In this document: positions 36,740-46,060 of the stretch, piece after piece | How positions within the stretch are numbered: position 1 is the first letter of the stretch | Layout: each line of letters opens with the position of its first letter | NCBI RefSeq assembly: GCF_900454835.1 | Contig: NZ_UGTM01000001.1 | Coordinates: 992,501-1,056,500, forward strand | DNA from: Prevotella denticola | GTDB lineage: Bacteria > Bacteroidota > Bacteroidia > Bacteroidales > Bacteroidaceae | DNA length: 64,000 nt | Direction of reading: 5' to 3' | The notes under the pieces: model-generated | Told to the model about the DNA's origin: nothing | Seen by the model: the letters and a program-made list of their open reading frames with translations, nothing else | Database searches by the model: none | Program-made: the position numbers and the translations under genes

Positions 36740-37315
36740 TTAGCCGATGAGAATGACCGTCACGCCACGTGCCGCCTGTGCTCCCATGACGAGAGCCTGT
36801 TCAATATCAGCGGTCTTGCTCGGTCCGGAAATAAAACAGCCATAGCCGTATTCCGTCATCTGAATGCGTGCGTATGCCTCGTGCATATTGCTGACGACCT
36901 GGTCGCAATGGACGAGAATGACAAGCTGCTCTGAAATAAAACAGACAGCTCTTTCTTTCATTGTCTGTGGGACCCATATACATCCGTTCTCGGCTACAGC
37001 GACTTGTCCTTCAACAACCCCGACCTCGGTACCGTTGAGTTCCTGTGCCTCAGATACAGTATCAGGATTGCGGTCGGCCTTTATTCCCTTGACATTCGAA
37101 GCAAGCACTTTACATTCGGGATAAGCCTGCCGGATGATCTCATTAATGTCGTCACCGGAGCTGGCTTCAATAACCCTGCACCCTACGCTGCAGCTCGTTT
37201 CAACAAATTTTCTGACAGCATCGGGATAAGTGAGACCCTTGCCAGACATTTCGGGCATATCAAACTGCCGGGTGGTATTCAGGTGCAATATACGGAATAG
37301 TTCATCTTTTTCCAT
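36740..37315 (-). CDS. lutC: LUD-domain lactate utilisation protein C
   Basis: 191 residues of the LutC/YkgG (LUD) family: YPDAVRKFVETSCSVGCRVI, EVGVVEGQVAVAENGCIWV, VILVHCDQVVSNMHEAYARI, and a C-terminal FISGPSKTADIEQALVMGAQ followed by ARG. With LutA and LutB it forms a cytoplasmic iron-sulfur complex that oxidises L-lactate to pyruvate. It is the last gene of the lutA-lutB-lutC set on the minus strand, 60 bases after lutB. The frame reaches 37375, but the ATG at 37315 gives the normal N-terminus. Confidence 0.88.
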   Translation of the reverse strand: MEKDELFRILHLNTTRQFDMPEMSGKGLTYPDAVRKFVETSCSVGCRVIEASSGDDINEIIRQAYPECKVLASNVKGIKADRNPDTVSEAQELNGTEVGVVEGQVAVAENGCIWVPQTMKERAVCFISEQLVILVHCDQVVSNMHEAYARIQMTEYGYGCFISGPSKTADIEQALVMGAQAARGVTVILIG

Positions 37316-37375
37316 TGATGGGTGATAGATTTTTGACTGTTGGACGATGATGGGGAGACGATGGGCAGAACACAA

Positions 37376-38764
37376 TTACTTCCCGTTCTTCAATTCCTCC
37401 ATCGCCTGTTTGAAGATGGCATGGAATGGTTTGCTGGCAAAGTGCGGCAAGGTGTGCCCGATACTCCACGGATTCAGTTTTATATCTGCCCACACCGCAG
37501 GAATATGGTTAGCCACAGATGAATTACGAAGGAGTGCGTCATAGACATGATAGTTCTCATAGACGGCTTTCATTCCCTCCGCCATCACCTTCTTTTCTTT
37601 GTTCTCTGTCCCATAATTTTCCAGTCTCTGGCGCCATCGATAAATCTGACTGCCAGGTGCCACCTTAGCCGGACATACACAATCGCAGCTCAGGCAGAGA
37701 GAGCATGCCGATACGTTTCCACTGTGTGCTCTGGGATCTTTCAGCATACCAAGGTTGACACCGATAGGACCGGGAATAAAGTAACTGTAGGAATAACCTC
37801 CCGATCGGCGATAAACAGGACAGGTATTCATACAGGCGCCACAGCGGATACACTTCAGGGTTTCCCAGTGTTCGGCATCGGCAATCATGTCACTCCGCCC
37901 ATTGTCAACAAGGATGACATGCATCTCTGCTCCCGGACGGGGCTTCCGGAAATGAGAGGTGAATGACGTGGCTGGCTGCCCTGTCCCGCTACGGCTCAGC
38001 AAACGGTGGAATACTGCCAGTGAGGCATAGTCAGGGACGACCTTTTCCAGTCCCATGGCTACAATGTGCAATTTCGGAACAGAAGTAGACATATCCGCAT
38101 TCCCCTCATTGGTGCAGACAACACAATCGCCTGTAGCCGCCACACCGAAATTACAGCCCGTCATCCCTGCGTCAGCATCTATAAAGTCTTTGCGGAGACT
38201 CTGGCGGGCACAATAGGTAAGATAGGTAGGGTCATGATTGCCAATATCCTTGGATATGCCTTTTGCCTCAAACATCTCCCCTACTTCGTCACGTGTCAGG
38301 TGAATTGCCGGCATGACAATGTGGGCAGGCTTCAGATGCATCAGCTGGAGAATGCGCTCACCGAGGTCAGACTCAACGACATCAATACCTCTTTTCATCA
38401 AATAGGAATTCAATCCGCACTCCTCCGTCAGCATGGATTTCGACTTCACCAGCTTCCTCGCCTTATGAGTTTCAAGGATACCGTATGCTATTTCGTTGAA
38501 CTCCTGTGCATCCTTGGCAAAGTGGACAATAACGCCGTTCTTCTCCAAGTTCGTCACAAACTGTTCCAGATAATCGGCAAGATGGGTAATCGTGTGTGCC
38601 TTGATCCCGCTGGCCTGATCGCGCAGTTCTTCCCATTCGGGAAGCAGAGCCGCTGCTGCGTCACGCTTCTGACGACACGACCAGAAAGTCTGATCATGCC
38701 GGGAAATTTTCCCTTCGGGATTCTTCAGGAACTCCTTTGCTCTTTTTGAATGATATGTTGACAT
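37376..38764 (-). CDS. lutB: Lactate utilisation iron-sulfur protein B
   Basis: 462 residues. An N-terminal LUD-like region (KSKSMLTEECGLNSYLMKRG, and GMTGCNFGVAATGDCVVCTN) precedes a ferredoxin-type segment with CIRCGACMNTCPVYRRSGGY and CSLCLSCDCVCPAKVAPGSQ, giving two 4Fe-4S clusters. The extra cysteine in CDCVCP is unusual but the ligand spacing is intact. It acts as the central electron-transfer subunit of LutABC. It lies 36 bases downstream of lutA. Confidence 0.9.
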   Translation of the reverse strand: MSTYHSKRAKEFLKNPEGKISRHDQTFWSCRQKRDAAAALLPEWEELRDQASGIKAHTITHLADYLEQFVTNLEKNGVIVHFAKDAQEFNEIAYGILETHKARKLVKSKSMLTEECGLNSYLMKRGIDVVESDLGERILQLMHLKPAHIVMPAIHLTRDEVGEMFEAKGISKDIGNHDPTYLTYCARQSLRKDFIDADAGMTGCNFGVAATGDCVVCTNEGNADMSTSVPKLHIVAMGLEKVVPDYASLAVFHRLLSRSGTGQPATSFTSHFRKPRPGAEMHVILVDNGRSDMIADAEHWETLKCIRCGACMNTCPVYRRSGGYSYSYFIPGPIGVNLGMLKDPRAHSGNVSACSLCLSCDCVCPAKVAPGSQIYRWRQRLENYGTENKEKKVMAEGMKAVYENYHVYDALLRNSSVANHIPAVWADIKLNPWSIGHTLPHFASKPFHAIFKQAMEELKNGK

Positions 38765-38800
38765 GCTGATAATTTGCGCTTCAACCTTATTATATATGTC

Positions 38801-39532
38801 TCATACCCCTGCAGCCAGTATCTCGGCCACGTGCATGAACTTCACTGAATATTTCTGTTTGGCCGATATGCCTTGCATGTGCATCAGACACGAACAGTCG
38901 GCTCCGGTGATGATTTCAGCACCGGTCGCCATGTGTGCTTTTACCTTGTCATTCCCCATCCTGCTGCTGACGTAAGGCTCCTCAACCGAGAACATTCCTC
39001 CGAATCCACAGCATTCGTCTTTCCGTTCAGGCTCTTTTACGGTAATGCCTTCTTTCAGTTCAAGCAGATCTATAATCTTGTTGAAAGGTTTCACCTGTAA
39101 TTCGGACGGAGAGCTCAATCCCAGCTCACGTACGCCATGGCAGGAATTATGCACCGATACAATGTGGGGAAAACTGCCTGGAAGCTCCGTTATCTTCAGC
39201 ACATCATGCAGGAACTCCACAAGTTCCATTGTCTTTTCGGGTGTCCGGCAGTCGTGGTCAAGTATCTGCGGATAGTTCATGCGTACAAAAGCGGCACACG
39301 AAACACTTGGAGTGACGACATAATCAAATTCTTTAAACTCATCCTCGAAACGTTCGGCCAGATGCCCTGACATACGCTGGAAGCCTCCGTTTGCCATCGG
39401 TTGTCCGCAGCAGGTCTGCCGTTCTGGATAGACCACATCTATCTTCAGCTTCCGCAAAAGCCTGTAAGTAGCTACGCCAACCTGCGGATAAAGTGCATCG
39501 ACGTAACAGGGGATGAAGAGTCCGACTCTCAT
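38801..39532 (-). CDS. lutA: Lactate utilisation CCG-domain protein A
   Basis: 243 residues with two CCG domains, which ligate cubane or noncubane clusters in Fe-S oxidoreductases: QTCCGQPMANGGFQ and DECCGFGGMFSVEEPYVSSR, plus VSVHNSCHGVRELGLSS. The N-terminus RVGLFIPCYVDALYPQVGVA is typical. It heads the lut operon. A TAAATTTG -7-like element on the minus strand at 39566-39573 lies about 35 bases upstream; a -33 element is not clear. Confidence 0.9.
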   Translation of the reverse strand: MRVGLFIPCYVDALYPQVGVATYRLLRKLKIDVVYPERQTCCGQPMANGGFQRMSGHLAERFEDEFKEFDYVVTPSVSCAAFVRMNYPQILDHDCRTPEKTMELVEFLHDVLKITELPGSFPHIVSVHNSCHGVRELGLSSPSELQVKPFNKIIDLLELKEGITVKEPERKDECCGFGGMFSVEEPYVSSRMGNDKVKAHMATGAEIITGADCSCLMHMQGISAKQKYSVKFMHVAEILAAGV

Positions 39533-39643
39533 AAATCTGTATTCTCTTGTTCGTTTTGTATGCTACAAATTTAGAGAAAAAAACTCATACAGGAAAAGAA
39601 AGTCAGAAAAAACATTCTAAAAAAAGCATAGATTCTGCATGGA

Positions 39644-39852
39644 ATCAGTGCTGCCCGGTAAACATTTCCCATGTAAGTCGGCCGTCAGTGTCTTACTATA
39701 CATCATGGCCACAGGCATAGACAGGCCTTTCCTGCAGATGTGCTGATGCCCGTCACTCATGGAGTTGTCGGCAGACACCGGTCGTGCTGATGCCCCGCTC
39801 CATGCAATCTGTCGCTGGAACGGGGGCAAATTGTGGCCGGAGAAAAGCTGTG
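39644..39852. repeat. Dispersed ~208-bp intergenic repeat, copy 2
   Basis: Aligned with 25858-26065 (see that entry for shared blocks); the 23-base identical core is at 39657-39679. It lies upstream of lutA and downstream of the SDR gene. The 216 bases from 39853 to the SDR stop hold nothing recognised. Confidence 0.8.
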
Positions 39853-40068
39853 CCGGCAGAACTTCTTTGGTCCGGGGGCTTGTCTTTCCGGAAAAGAGTG
39901 TGGATTTGTCTGTTTAAAAGAGATTACGCATGGGAAATCATGCTGCTTATGTTTTATCGGACAGCATTGCCTATGGAACGTATTGTTACGTCCGTCGCTT
40001 CCATCTGCCATATATCTGTCTTGTTTTCTCATATCGGTATACGGCAGAAGCTTCGGGCCGACCTGTCT

Positions 40069-40827
40069 TTACGGTTCACGATACATGACACTGCCGTTTG
40101 CCTGGTGAGTCGCAAGGACAAGCACCTCGGCAATCTGTACATGTGCAGGGGCTGAGGCTGCATAAAAGACGACATCGGCAATGTCGGACCCTGTGAGGGG
40201 TTCAATACCTTGATAAACCTTACCGGCACGCACATCATCACCATGGAAGCGGATATGGGAGAAATGAGTCTCTACCAACCCCGGTTTAACGGTGGTCACA
40301 CGTACTGCCGTATGGGCGAGGTCAATACGGAGCCCGTCACTTATTGTCTTCACGGCAGCTTTCGTTGCACAATAGACATTGCCGCCGGCATAGGCTGCAT
40401 CGCCAGCTACAGAGCCGATATTGATAATATGTCCGCTGTTCCGCTTCACCATTCCTGGCACAACAAGACGTGTCATCGTCAGAAGTCCCTTGACATTGGT
40501 GTCGATCATCGTCTCCCAATCGTCGAAACTCCCTTCGTATTCAGGCTCCAGGCCAAGTGCCAGGCCTGCGTTGTTGACAAGGACATCAATCTGCTGCCAG
40601 TCGGGAGGCAGACTGTTGGTGGCGGCTGTCGCCGCCTTGCGGTTCCGTACGTCGAACGCTACAGCCAACACCCGCACATCTTCCGACTCAAGTTCTTTTT
40701 TCAATGTGGCAAGGTGCTGTACCCTGCGTCCTGTAATAATGACATCGTATCCGCCTTTTGCAAACCTGCGAGCACAGGCTTCACCAATACCACTGGTGGC
40801 TCCGGTAATCAATGCTGTTTTCTTCAT
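40069..40827 (-). CDS. YdfG-type short-chain dehydrogenase
   Basis: 252 residues, classical SDR. The NADP loop is ALITGATSGIGEACARRFAK, with GRR after the second strand suggesting NADP(H). DVLVNNAGLALGLEPEYEGS holds NNAG, and the catalytic S and YxxxK lie in INIGSVAGDAAYAGGNVYCATK. It matches the YdfG group, which oxidises serine, allo-threonine and 3-hydroxy acids. The lone gene has a TAAATTTG element on the minus strand at 40835-40842. Confidence 0.9.
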   Translation of the reverse strand: MKKTALITGATSGIGEACARRFAKGGYDVIITGRRVQHLATLKKELESEDVRVLAVAFDVRNRKAATAATNSLPPDWQQIDVLVNNAGLALGLEPEYEGSFDDWETMIDTNVKGLLTMTRLVVPGMVKRNSGHIINIGSVAGDAAYAGGNVYCATKAAVKTISDGLRIDLAHTAVRVTTVKPGLVETHFSHIRFHGDDVRAGKVYQGIEPLTGSDIADVVFYAASAPAHVQIAEVLVLATHQANGSVMYREP

Positions 40828-40842
40828 CTTATGACAAATTTA

Positions 40843-41225
40843 ATCGTGTCCACAGACTTTATTCTTATTCCCCCAATTGAAAACAGAGAGAACAACAGCC
40901 TTCCCTGTTATATACCATAATATAATGAAAAGAAAAAAGGCTGTACCAAAATGACTGACGGTAACAATCCACAGAAACACATAGTCTGAGCATTCCTGAA
41001 GGAAACCCGTTGACACACGGACAAGCCGTGCATCCTCACATCTTGATACAACCTGTCTTTAATATCAGGCAGGCGCCCTACCCCGATCCCGTCTCCGTCT
41101 ACAATCAGTCTCCACGAAATCTGTGCAGTCCGCTATATACTCAGAAAGGGCCTTATCCCGAAAAAGGACAGTATCGGAAACGGAAACATACAGAACGAAA
41201 GCTGCCGAGACCCGAAACTGCCGAT
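40843..41225. other. Intergenic stretch, no gene recognised
   Basis: Between the SDR start and the 3' end of the DUF3127 gene, both on the minus strand. Short open frames have no motifs, and no convincing terminator for the DUF3127 gene is seen. Confidence 0.45.
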
Positions 41226-41633
41226 TCAGAATGGCAGGTCGTCAGTGGAGTCTTCTGCAGGCTGTGCCGGAGGGAACGGAGCTGTCTGTGCCGTTGCAGA
41301 AGAAGGGGCAGCCTGCTGGCCTGGAGCAGCAGCAACGGGGGGAACTCCTGCCTGCACCGCCGCAGCATCTACCCGTTGGATATTCCATGCCCGGACGTTA
41401 TTAAACCAACGGCCATTATACTCATGCGCATCTATATCGAAGCTGACATTGATTTCTTCGCCGGCCTTGATGGCAAACTGTTCAATCCTGTCAGCACCGA
41501 ATATATTGAAAACCATTTTCTTTGGATACTGATCATGTGTTTCAATGACATACTCTTGTGACTTCCATGGTCCGCGAGCTGAAGTGCCTTCACGTGCTGG
41601 AAGGACTGCAATTACTTTTCCTTGTAAATCCAT
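41226..41633 (-). CDS. DUF3127 protein with SSB-like acidic tail
   Basis: 135 residues. The N-terminal ~85 residues are the DUF3127 domain, probably an OB-fold (GKVIAVLPAREGTSARGPWK, VIETHDQYPKKMVFNIFG, WFNNVRAWNIQRV). A proline/alanine/glutamine-rich linker follows, ending in EDSTDDLPF. The layout of OB domain, low-complexity linker and acidic tip with terminal proline-phenylalanine is that of single-stranded DNA-binding protein, whose tip (DDDIPF) recruits repair proteins. A DNA role is inferred. It is divergent from dnaN. Confidence 0.8.
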   Translation of the reverse strand: MDLQGKVIAVLPAREGTSARGPWKSQEYVIETHDQYPKKMVFNIFGADRIEQFAIKAGEEINVSFDIDAHEYNGRWFNNVRAWNIQRVDAAAVQAGVPPVAAAPGQQAAPSSATAQTAPFPPAQPAEDSTDDLPF

Positions 41634-41722
41634 TTATCTACTTGTTTTGGTTATTTTATTACTATAAACTGTCTGCGAAATTACTAAAATAGTTCTAAAA
41701 TCCGAAACTTTTATACCTATTT

Positions 41723-41754
41723 TTTGTTTTTCACATCCCTTTTTCGTATTTTTG
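41723..41754 (+). promoter_or_regulatory. Promoter of dnaN
   Basis: TTTG (41723-41726), 20 bases, TATTTTTG (41747-41754): a consensus match. The start codon is about 90 bases downstream. Confidence 0.7.
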
Positions 41755-41843
41755 TACGTTGAAGTGGCGAGACGATGGGGGAAGGCTTCTGTCGGCTTGA
41801 CAAATATGAAGCAAAATGAAAATATTAACTAAAATAGATACTA

Positions 41844-42968
41844 ATGAGATTTAACCTTTCAAGTACTGCCTTGAGCAGCCGTTTGTTGACTCTCTCTCGA
41901 GTAATCAATAGCAAGAATTCCCTTCCAATCCTGGATTGCTTCTTGTTTGAAGTTCACGATGGACAGCTTACGATTACTGCATCAGACAGTGAGAATATCA
42001 TGCGTGGGACATTAAATCTTGAGAATTGCGAAGGCGAGGGCGACTTTGCCGTGAACAATCACACAATTCTCGATGCCGTGAAAGAACTGCCCGAACAGCC
42101 TTTGGCACTGAATGTGAACATGGAGGAGATGAAAATCTATGTCACCTATCAGAATGGTTCGTACAATTTCCCCATCCTCGGTGCAGACGAATACCCCAAG
42201 GTACAGCCGATGTCTGAGACAGCCACTACTGTCACCATCGGGGCGGAAAAGCTCTCGGACAGTCTGACCCGTTCGCTCTTTGCAACAGCACAGGACGAGC
42301 TTCGTCCGGTGATGAATGGCATTTACTTTGACTTGAAGGAAGATGGTCTTGCCATCGTGGCCAGTGATGGTCACAAACTGGTCAGGAACAGGAATTTCTC
42401 TGTCAAGAGTGAGACCCCTGCGGCATTTGTACTGCCCAAGAAACCAGCGACATTGCTGAAGAACGTACTGTCCAAAGACGGCGGTGATGTCATTATCCGT
42501 TTCGACGACCGTTCAGCAGAAGTGTCTTTTGCAGAGGGCAACCTGGCCTGCCGGCTGATAGAAGGGAAATATCCGAACTACAACAGCGTGATTCCATTGG
42601 ACAACCCTAATCAGGTTACCATCGACCGCAAGTCCTTGATCGGTGCTCTGCGCCGCGTGCTTCCGTTCGCAAGTGACTCTTCACAGCTGATCCGCTTTCA
42701 CGTTTCATCAGGCTTGCTGGAACTTAATGCCGAAGACATCGACTTCTCAACAAGTGCCAAGGAAAGCATTGTCTGCGAGTATGGCGGCAATCCGATGAGC
42801 ATAGGCTTCAAGGGATCAAGTATGCTTGACATCCTGAACAACCTTGAGAGTGACGACGTGGTCATCCAGCTGGCAGACCCCTCACGTGCAGGTGTGATTG
42901 TACCAGCTGTACAACCTGAGAATGAGGATGTTCTCATGCTGATTATGCCCATGCTGCTGAACGACTGA
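41844..42968 (+). CDS. dnaN: DNA polymerase III beta subunit (sliding clamp)
   Basis: 374 residues covering the three clamp domains: RFNLSSTALSSRLLTLSRVI at the start, a middle domain with ATAQDELRPVMNGIYFDLKE and VASDGHKLVRNR, and the C-terminal domain ending in VIVPAVQPENEDVLMLIMPM. The clamp tethers polymerases and repair factors to DNA. It starts the co-directional run dnaN, exonuclease, coaBC, DUF4835, recN. Confidence 0.96.
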   Translation: MRFNLSSTALSSRLLTLSRVINSKNSLPILDCFLFEVHDGQLTITASDSENIMRGTLNLENCEGEGDFAVNNHTILDAVKELPEQPLALNVNMEEMKIYVTYQNGSYNFPILGADEYPKVQPMSETATTVTIGAEKLSDSLTRSLFATAQDELRPVMNGIYFDLKEDGLAIVASDGHKLVRNRNFSVKSETPAAFVLPKKPATLLKNVLSKDGGDVIIRFDDRSAEVSFAEGNLACRLIEGKYPNYNSVIPLDNPNQVTIDRKSLIGALRRVLPFASDSSQLIRFHVSSGLLELNAEDIDFSTSAKESIVCEYGGNPMSIGFKGSSMLDILNNLESDDVVIQLADPSRAGVIVPAVQPENEDVLMLIMPMLLND

Positions 42969-43072
42969 CAAGCATAAGCTGAACAGATTTTACCGGGAGA
43001 ATGGCTGTGTTTCTTCTACTATATGGCTATTCTCCCTTACAATTATTATATATTGTGGTATAGACCAACGAT

Positions 43073-43927
43073 ATGAAACTGAATTTGACAAAACCTCTGG
43101 TTGTCTTCGACCTGGAAACGACAGGGCTTGACCTTGTCAACGACCGGATTATCCAAATCTCCTTCATCAAGGTTCTTCCAGACGGAAAGGAAGAAAGAGA
43201 GAACATCTTTATCAATCCCGAAAAGCCGATTCCTACTGAAGTAACACAGTTGACAGGCATATCGGACAAGGATGTAACAGATGCACCGACCTTCAGACAG
43301 AAAGCAAAGGAACTTGCAGACAGATTCACTGGCTGCGATTTCGCCGGTTTCAATTCCAACCGTTTTGATGTACCGATGCTGGCAGAAGAATTCCTACGTG
43401 CAGGAGTAGACTTTGATTTTTCGAAGAGCCGGCTGATAGATGCGCAGAACATCTATCACAAGATGGAACGCCGCAACCTCGCTGCAGCATATAAGTTTTA
43501 CTGTGGCAGAAAAATGGAAGAAGACTTCGAGGCGCATAAGGCCGACCAGGACACAGAGGCTACATGGCGTGTACTGCAGGGAGAACTCGACATGTATTCA
43601 CCGGACCGACAGGAAGAAGCCGACCGTGTGCTGGCCAACGATATGGATGAGCTGGCCGAATTTTCACGTATGAACAATTTTGTTGACTTTGCCGGACGCA
43701 TGGTATGGAAAGAGATGACTGACAAAGACGGAAATACGCTGCTTGATGCAGCCGGCAGGCCACGTCGTCACGAGGTATTCAACTTCGGGAAATACAGAGG
43801 CTGGGACGTGGCAGAAGTATTGCACAGAGATCCAGGTTATTACAGTTGGATGCTGGCAGGCGACTTCACCTATAACACGAAACAGGTTCTGACACGTATC
43901 CGGTTGAGAGAGTTTAACAACAAATGA
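43073..43927 (+). CDS. DEDDh 3'-5' exonuclease (DnaQ-like)
   Basis: 284 residues. All three exonuclease motifs are present: VVFDLETTGLD (Exo I), FAGFNSNRFDVPML (Exo II) and HKADQDTEATW (Exo III, H-x4-D). A separate C-terminal module, FNFGKYRGWDVAEVLHRDPG followed by YYSWMLAGDF, matches the exonuclease X-like C-terminal domain. It could be a proofreading subunit or a repair exonuclease; no polymerase-binding motif is obvious. It lies 104 bases after dnaN and just before coaBC. Confidence 0.9.
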   Translation: MKLNLTKPLVVFDLETTGLDLVNDRIIQISFIKVLPDGKEERENIFINPEKPIPTEVTQLTGISDKDVTDAPTFRQKAKELADRFTGCDFAGFNSNRFDVPMLAEEFLRAGVDFDFSKSRLIDAQNIYHKMERRNLAAAYKFYCGRKMEEDFEAHKADQDTEATWRVLQGELDMYSPDRQEEADRVLANDMDELAEFSRMNNFVDFAGRMVWKEMTDKDGNTLLDAAGRPRRHEVFNFGKYRGWDVAEVLHRDPGYYSWMLAGDFTYNTKQVLTRIRLREFNNK

Positions 43928-43931
43928 GGAA

Positions 43932-45143
43932 ATGCTGAAAGGAAAGAATATAGTATTAGGCATAACAGGGTCGATCGCAGCTTACAAGAGCTGCCTCATC
44001 ATCCGTGAACTGATAAAAGATGGTGCAGAGGTACAAGTCGTCATTACGCCTGCCGGCAAAGAATTCATCACACCGGTCACACTGTCCGCACTGACACATA
44101 AACCTGTTGTCAGCGAGTTCTTCTCACAAAAGGACGGAACATGGAACTCTCACGTAGACCTTGGCCTATGGGCAGATGCCATGCTTATTGCGCCCTGTAC
44201 AGCCTCTACTCTGGGGAAGATGGCCGGCGGAGTGGCAGACAATATGCTCATTACAACCTACCTCTCTATGAAAGCTCCCGTGTTTGTTGCTCCGGCAATG
44301 GATCTGGATATGTACAGACATCCTTCGACACAGAAGAACATAGAAATCCTGAGAAGTCATGGCAATCATATCATTGAGCCGGCCAGCGGATTTCTTGCCA
44401 GCGGACTGGAAGGAAAAGGAAGAATGGAAGAACCGGGGAATATCGTGAAGGCTATGGAGGATTTTTTCTCAAGTCCAACTGAAATAAAAGCGGATATCAG
44501 TGAGCTGAAAGGAAAGCGTATCCTTGTCACCGCAGGCCCGACCTATGAGAAGATAGACCCCGTACGTTTCATAGGCAACTATTCGTCGGGTAAGATGGGC
44601 TTTGCTTTGGCAGAGGATTGCTGCCGGCGAGGAGCAGAAGTTACACTTGTCGCCGGCCCGGTAAACCTTTCCTGCTCTGGCAGAATCCGCCGTATTGACG
44701 TAGAGAGCAGTGGTGAGATGTTTGAAGTTGCGACACAGGTATTCCCCCAATGCGATGCCGCCATACTCTGTGCCGCCGTTGCCGACTTCTGCCCAGAAGA
44801 AATTGCTGTCCGGAAACTCAAAAGGAAAGACGATGGACTGCTGCTAAAATTAAAACCGACGCAGGACATTGCCGCCGAAATAGGCAGAATGAAAAGAGGA
44901 CGACAGCGTATCGTGGCATTCGCATTGGAAACTGACGAGGAAGAGAGCAATGCCCGGAAGAAACTTGAAAAGAAGAATGCAGACTTCATCGTACTGAATT
45001 CCACAAGGATTCCGGGGACGACTTTCCAGTCGGACGATAACCAGATTACGATTATCAACAATGAAGGAGAGAAGCATTACACAAAGAAGCCCAAGACAGA
45101 AGTGGCTCGGGATATTATTGATGAGCTTGTGTCTATTCTCTAA
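43932..45143 (+). CDS. coaBC: Bifunctional phosphopantothenoylcysteine decarboxylase/phosphopantothenate-cysteine ligase
   Basis: 403 residues. The CoaC half (about 1-185) is a flavoprotein: VLGITGSIAAYKSCLIIREL, the active-site NSHVDLGLWADAMLIAPCTA, and APAMDLDMYRHPSTQKN. The substrate clamp reads GFLASGLEGKGRMEEP, with serine where E. coli has the catalytic cysteine (ACG). The CoaB half begins GKRILVTAGPTYEKIDPVRF and has IGNYSSGKMGFALAED. The two steps make 4'-phosphopantetheine for coenzyme A. It starts 4 bases after the exonuclease stop, and its last 83 bases overlap the next gene in another frame. Confidence 0.94.
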   Translation: MLKGKNIVLGITGSIAAYKSCLIIRELIKDGAEVQVVITPAGKEFITPVTLSALTHKPVVSEFFSQKDGTWNSHVDLGLWADAMLIAPCTASTLGKMAGGVADNMLITTYLSMKAPVFVAPAMDLDMYRHPSTQKNIEILRSHGNHIIEPASGFLASGLEGKGRMEEPGNIVKAMEDFFSSPTEIKADISELKGKRILVTAGPTYEKIDPVRFIGNYSSGKMGFALAEDCCRRGAEVTLVAGPVNLSCSGRIRRIDVESSGEMFEVATQVFPQCDAAILCAAVADFCPEEIAVRKLKRKDDGLLLKLKPTQDIAAEIGRMKRGRQRIVAFALETDEEESNARKKLEKKNADFIVLNSTRIPGTTFQSDDNQITIINNEGEKHYTKKPKTEVARDIIDELVSIL

Positions 45144-46005
45144 GAATACGCTGCAAGGACAGGAGCTGAATGCAAAAGTAACTGTGAATCATAGTCAGAT
45201 TCAAGGTACGGATGCATCGGTCTTCGACAACCTCCAGCAGACTTTGGAACAGTTTATCAACACAAGACAGTGGACGCACTTCAACTTTCAGCGGAATGAG
45301 CGTATAGGCTGTAATTTTAATATTACAGTAAGCAAGTATGACCCGGGAAGCAACCTGTTCACCTGCTCGGCCCTGATACAGGCCAACCGGCCTGTCTACA
45401 ATGCAGCCTACACGTCCACACTCTATAACAATCAGGACGGTGACTTCAACTTCACCTTTGCCCAGTACGACCAGATAGAATTCAACGAAGAAAATATAGA
45501 CAATCAGCTGACGGCCTTGATTGCATACTATGCCTATCTCATCATAGGGATGGACCTTGACTCTTTCTCACCGATGGGCGGAGAAGATGTTCTCCAACGC
45601 TGTATGAACCTGACGAACAATGCGCAGAACCTTAGTTTTACAGGATGGAAGGCCTTTGACAATTCACGCAACCGCTTCGCCATCATTAACGATTATCTTG
45701 ATGGGGCTATGAGGCCTTTCCGCCAGCTGCAATACGATTACTATAGAACAGGACTGGATGAAATGGCCAATAATGCCGAACGAGGCCGGACGAATATTAC
45801 CACTGCATTGGAAAACGGATTGGAAAAAGCACACGAGAACCGTCCGACAAGCCTGTTACCGCAAATATGGACGGACTACAAGAAAGATGAGCTAGCCAAT
45901 ATATATAAAGGTAAGGGTACGCAAAAAGAAAAAGAACAGGTTTATAACATCCTCTTCGGTATTAATGCCAGTCAGAACACGACATGGGAAAAAATCAAAC
46001 AATAG
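45061..46005 (+). CDS. porD: DUF4835 (PorD-like) exported protein
   Basis: 314 residues. The mature region is the DUF4835 family: ELNAKVTVNHSQIQGTDASV, LQQTLEQFINTRQWTHFNF, YAYLIIGMDLDSFSPMGGED. Members are annotated as type IX secretion-associated PorD in gliding and Porphyromonas-type bacteria; that role is not shown for all species and no other secretion genes are nearby. The start at 45061 lies inside coaBC but gives a proper signal peptide (QKWLGILLMSLCLFSKNTLQ then GQ); the next ATG (45121) would leave only a truncated hydrophobic core. So an 83-base out-of-frame overlap is likely. Confidence 0.75.
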   Translation: MKERSITQRSPRQKWLGILLMSLCLFSKNTLQGQELNAKVTVNHSQIQGTDASVFDNLQQTLEQFINTRQWTHFNFQRNERIGCNFNITVSKYDPGSNLFTCSALIQANRPVYNAAYTSTLYNNQDGDFNFTFAQYDQIEFNEENIDNQLTALIAYYAYLIIGMDLDSFSPMGGEDVLQRCMNLTNNAQNLSFTGWKAFDNSRNRFAIINDYLDGAMRPFRQLQYDYYRTGLDEMANNAERGRTNITTALENGLEKAHENRPTSLLPQIWTDYKKDELANIYKGKGTQKEKEQVYNILFGINASQNTTWEKIKQ

Positions 46006-46060
46006 GAATCATACAGCCAGACTCCATCACCTTTAGCATTGACAAAAAGTTAGTAAAGAT

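Noticed and set aside
39784..40155. 123-residue plus-strand open frame next to the SDR gene
   Set aside because: It partly lies in the repeat and partly antisense to the SDR coding end; no recognisable domain.
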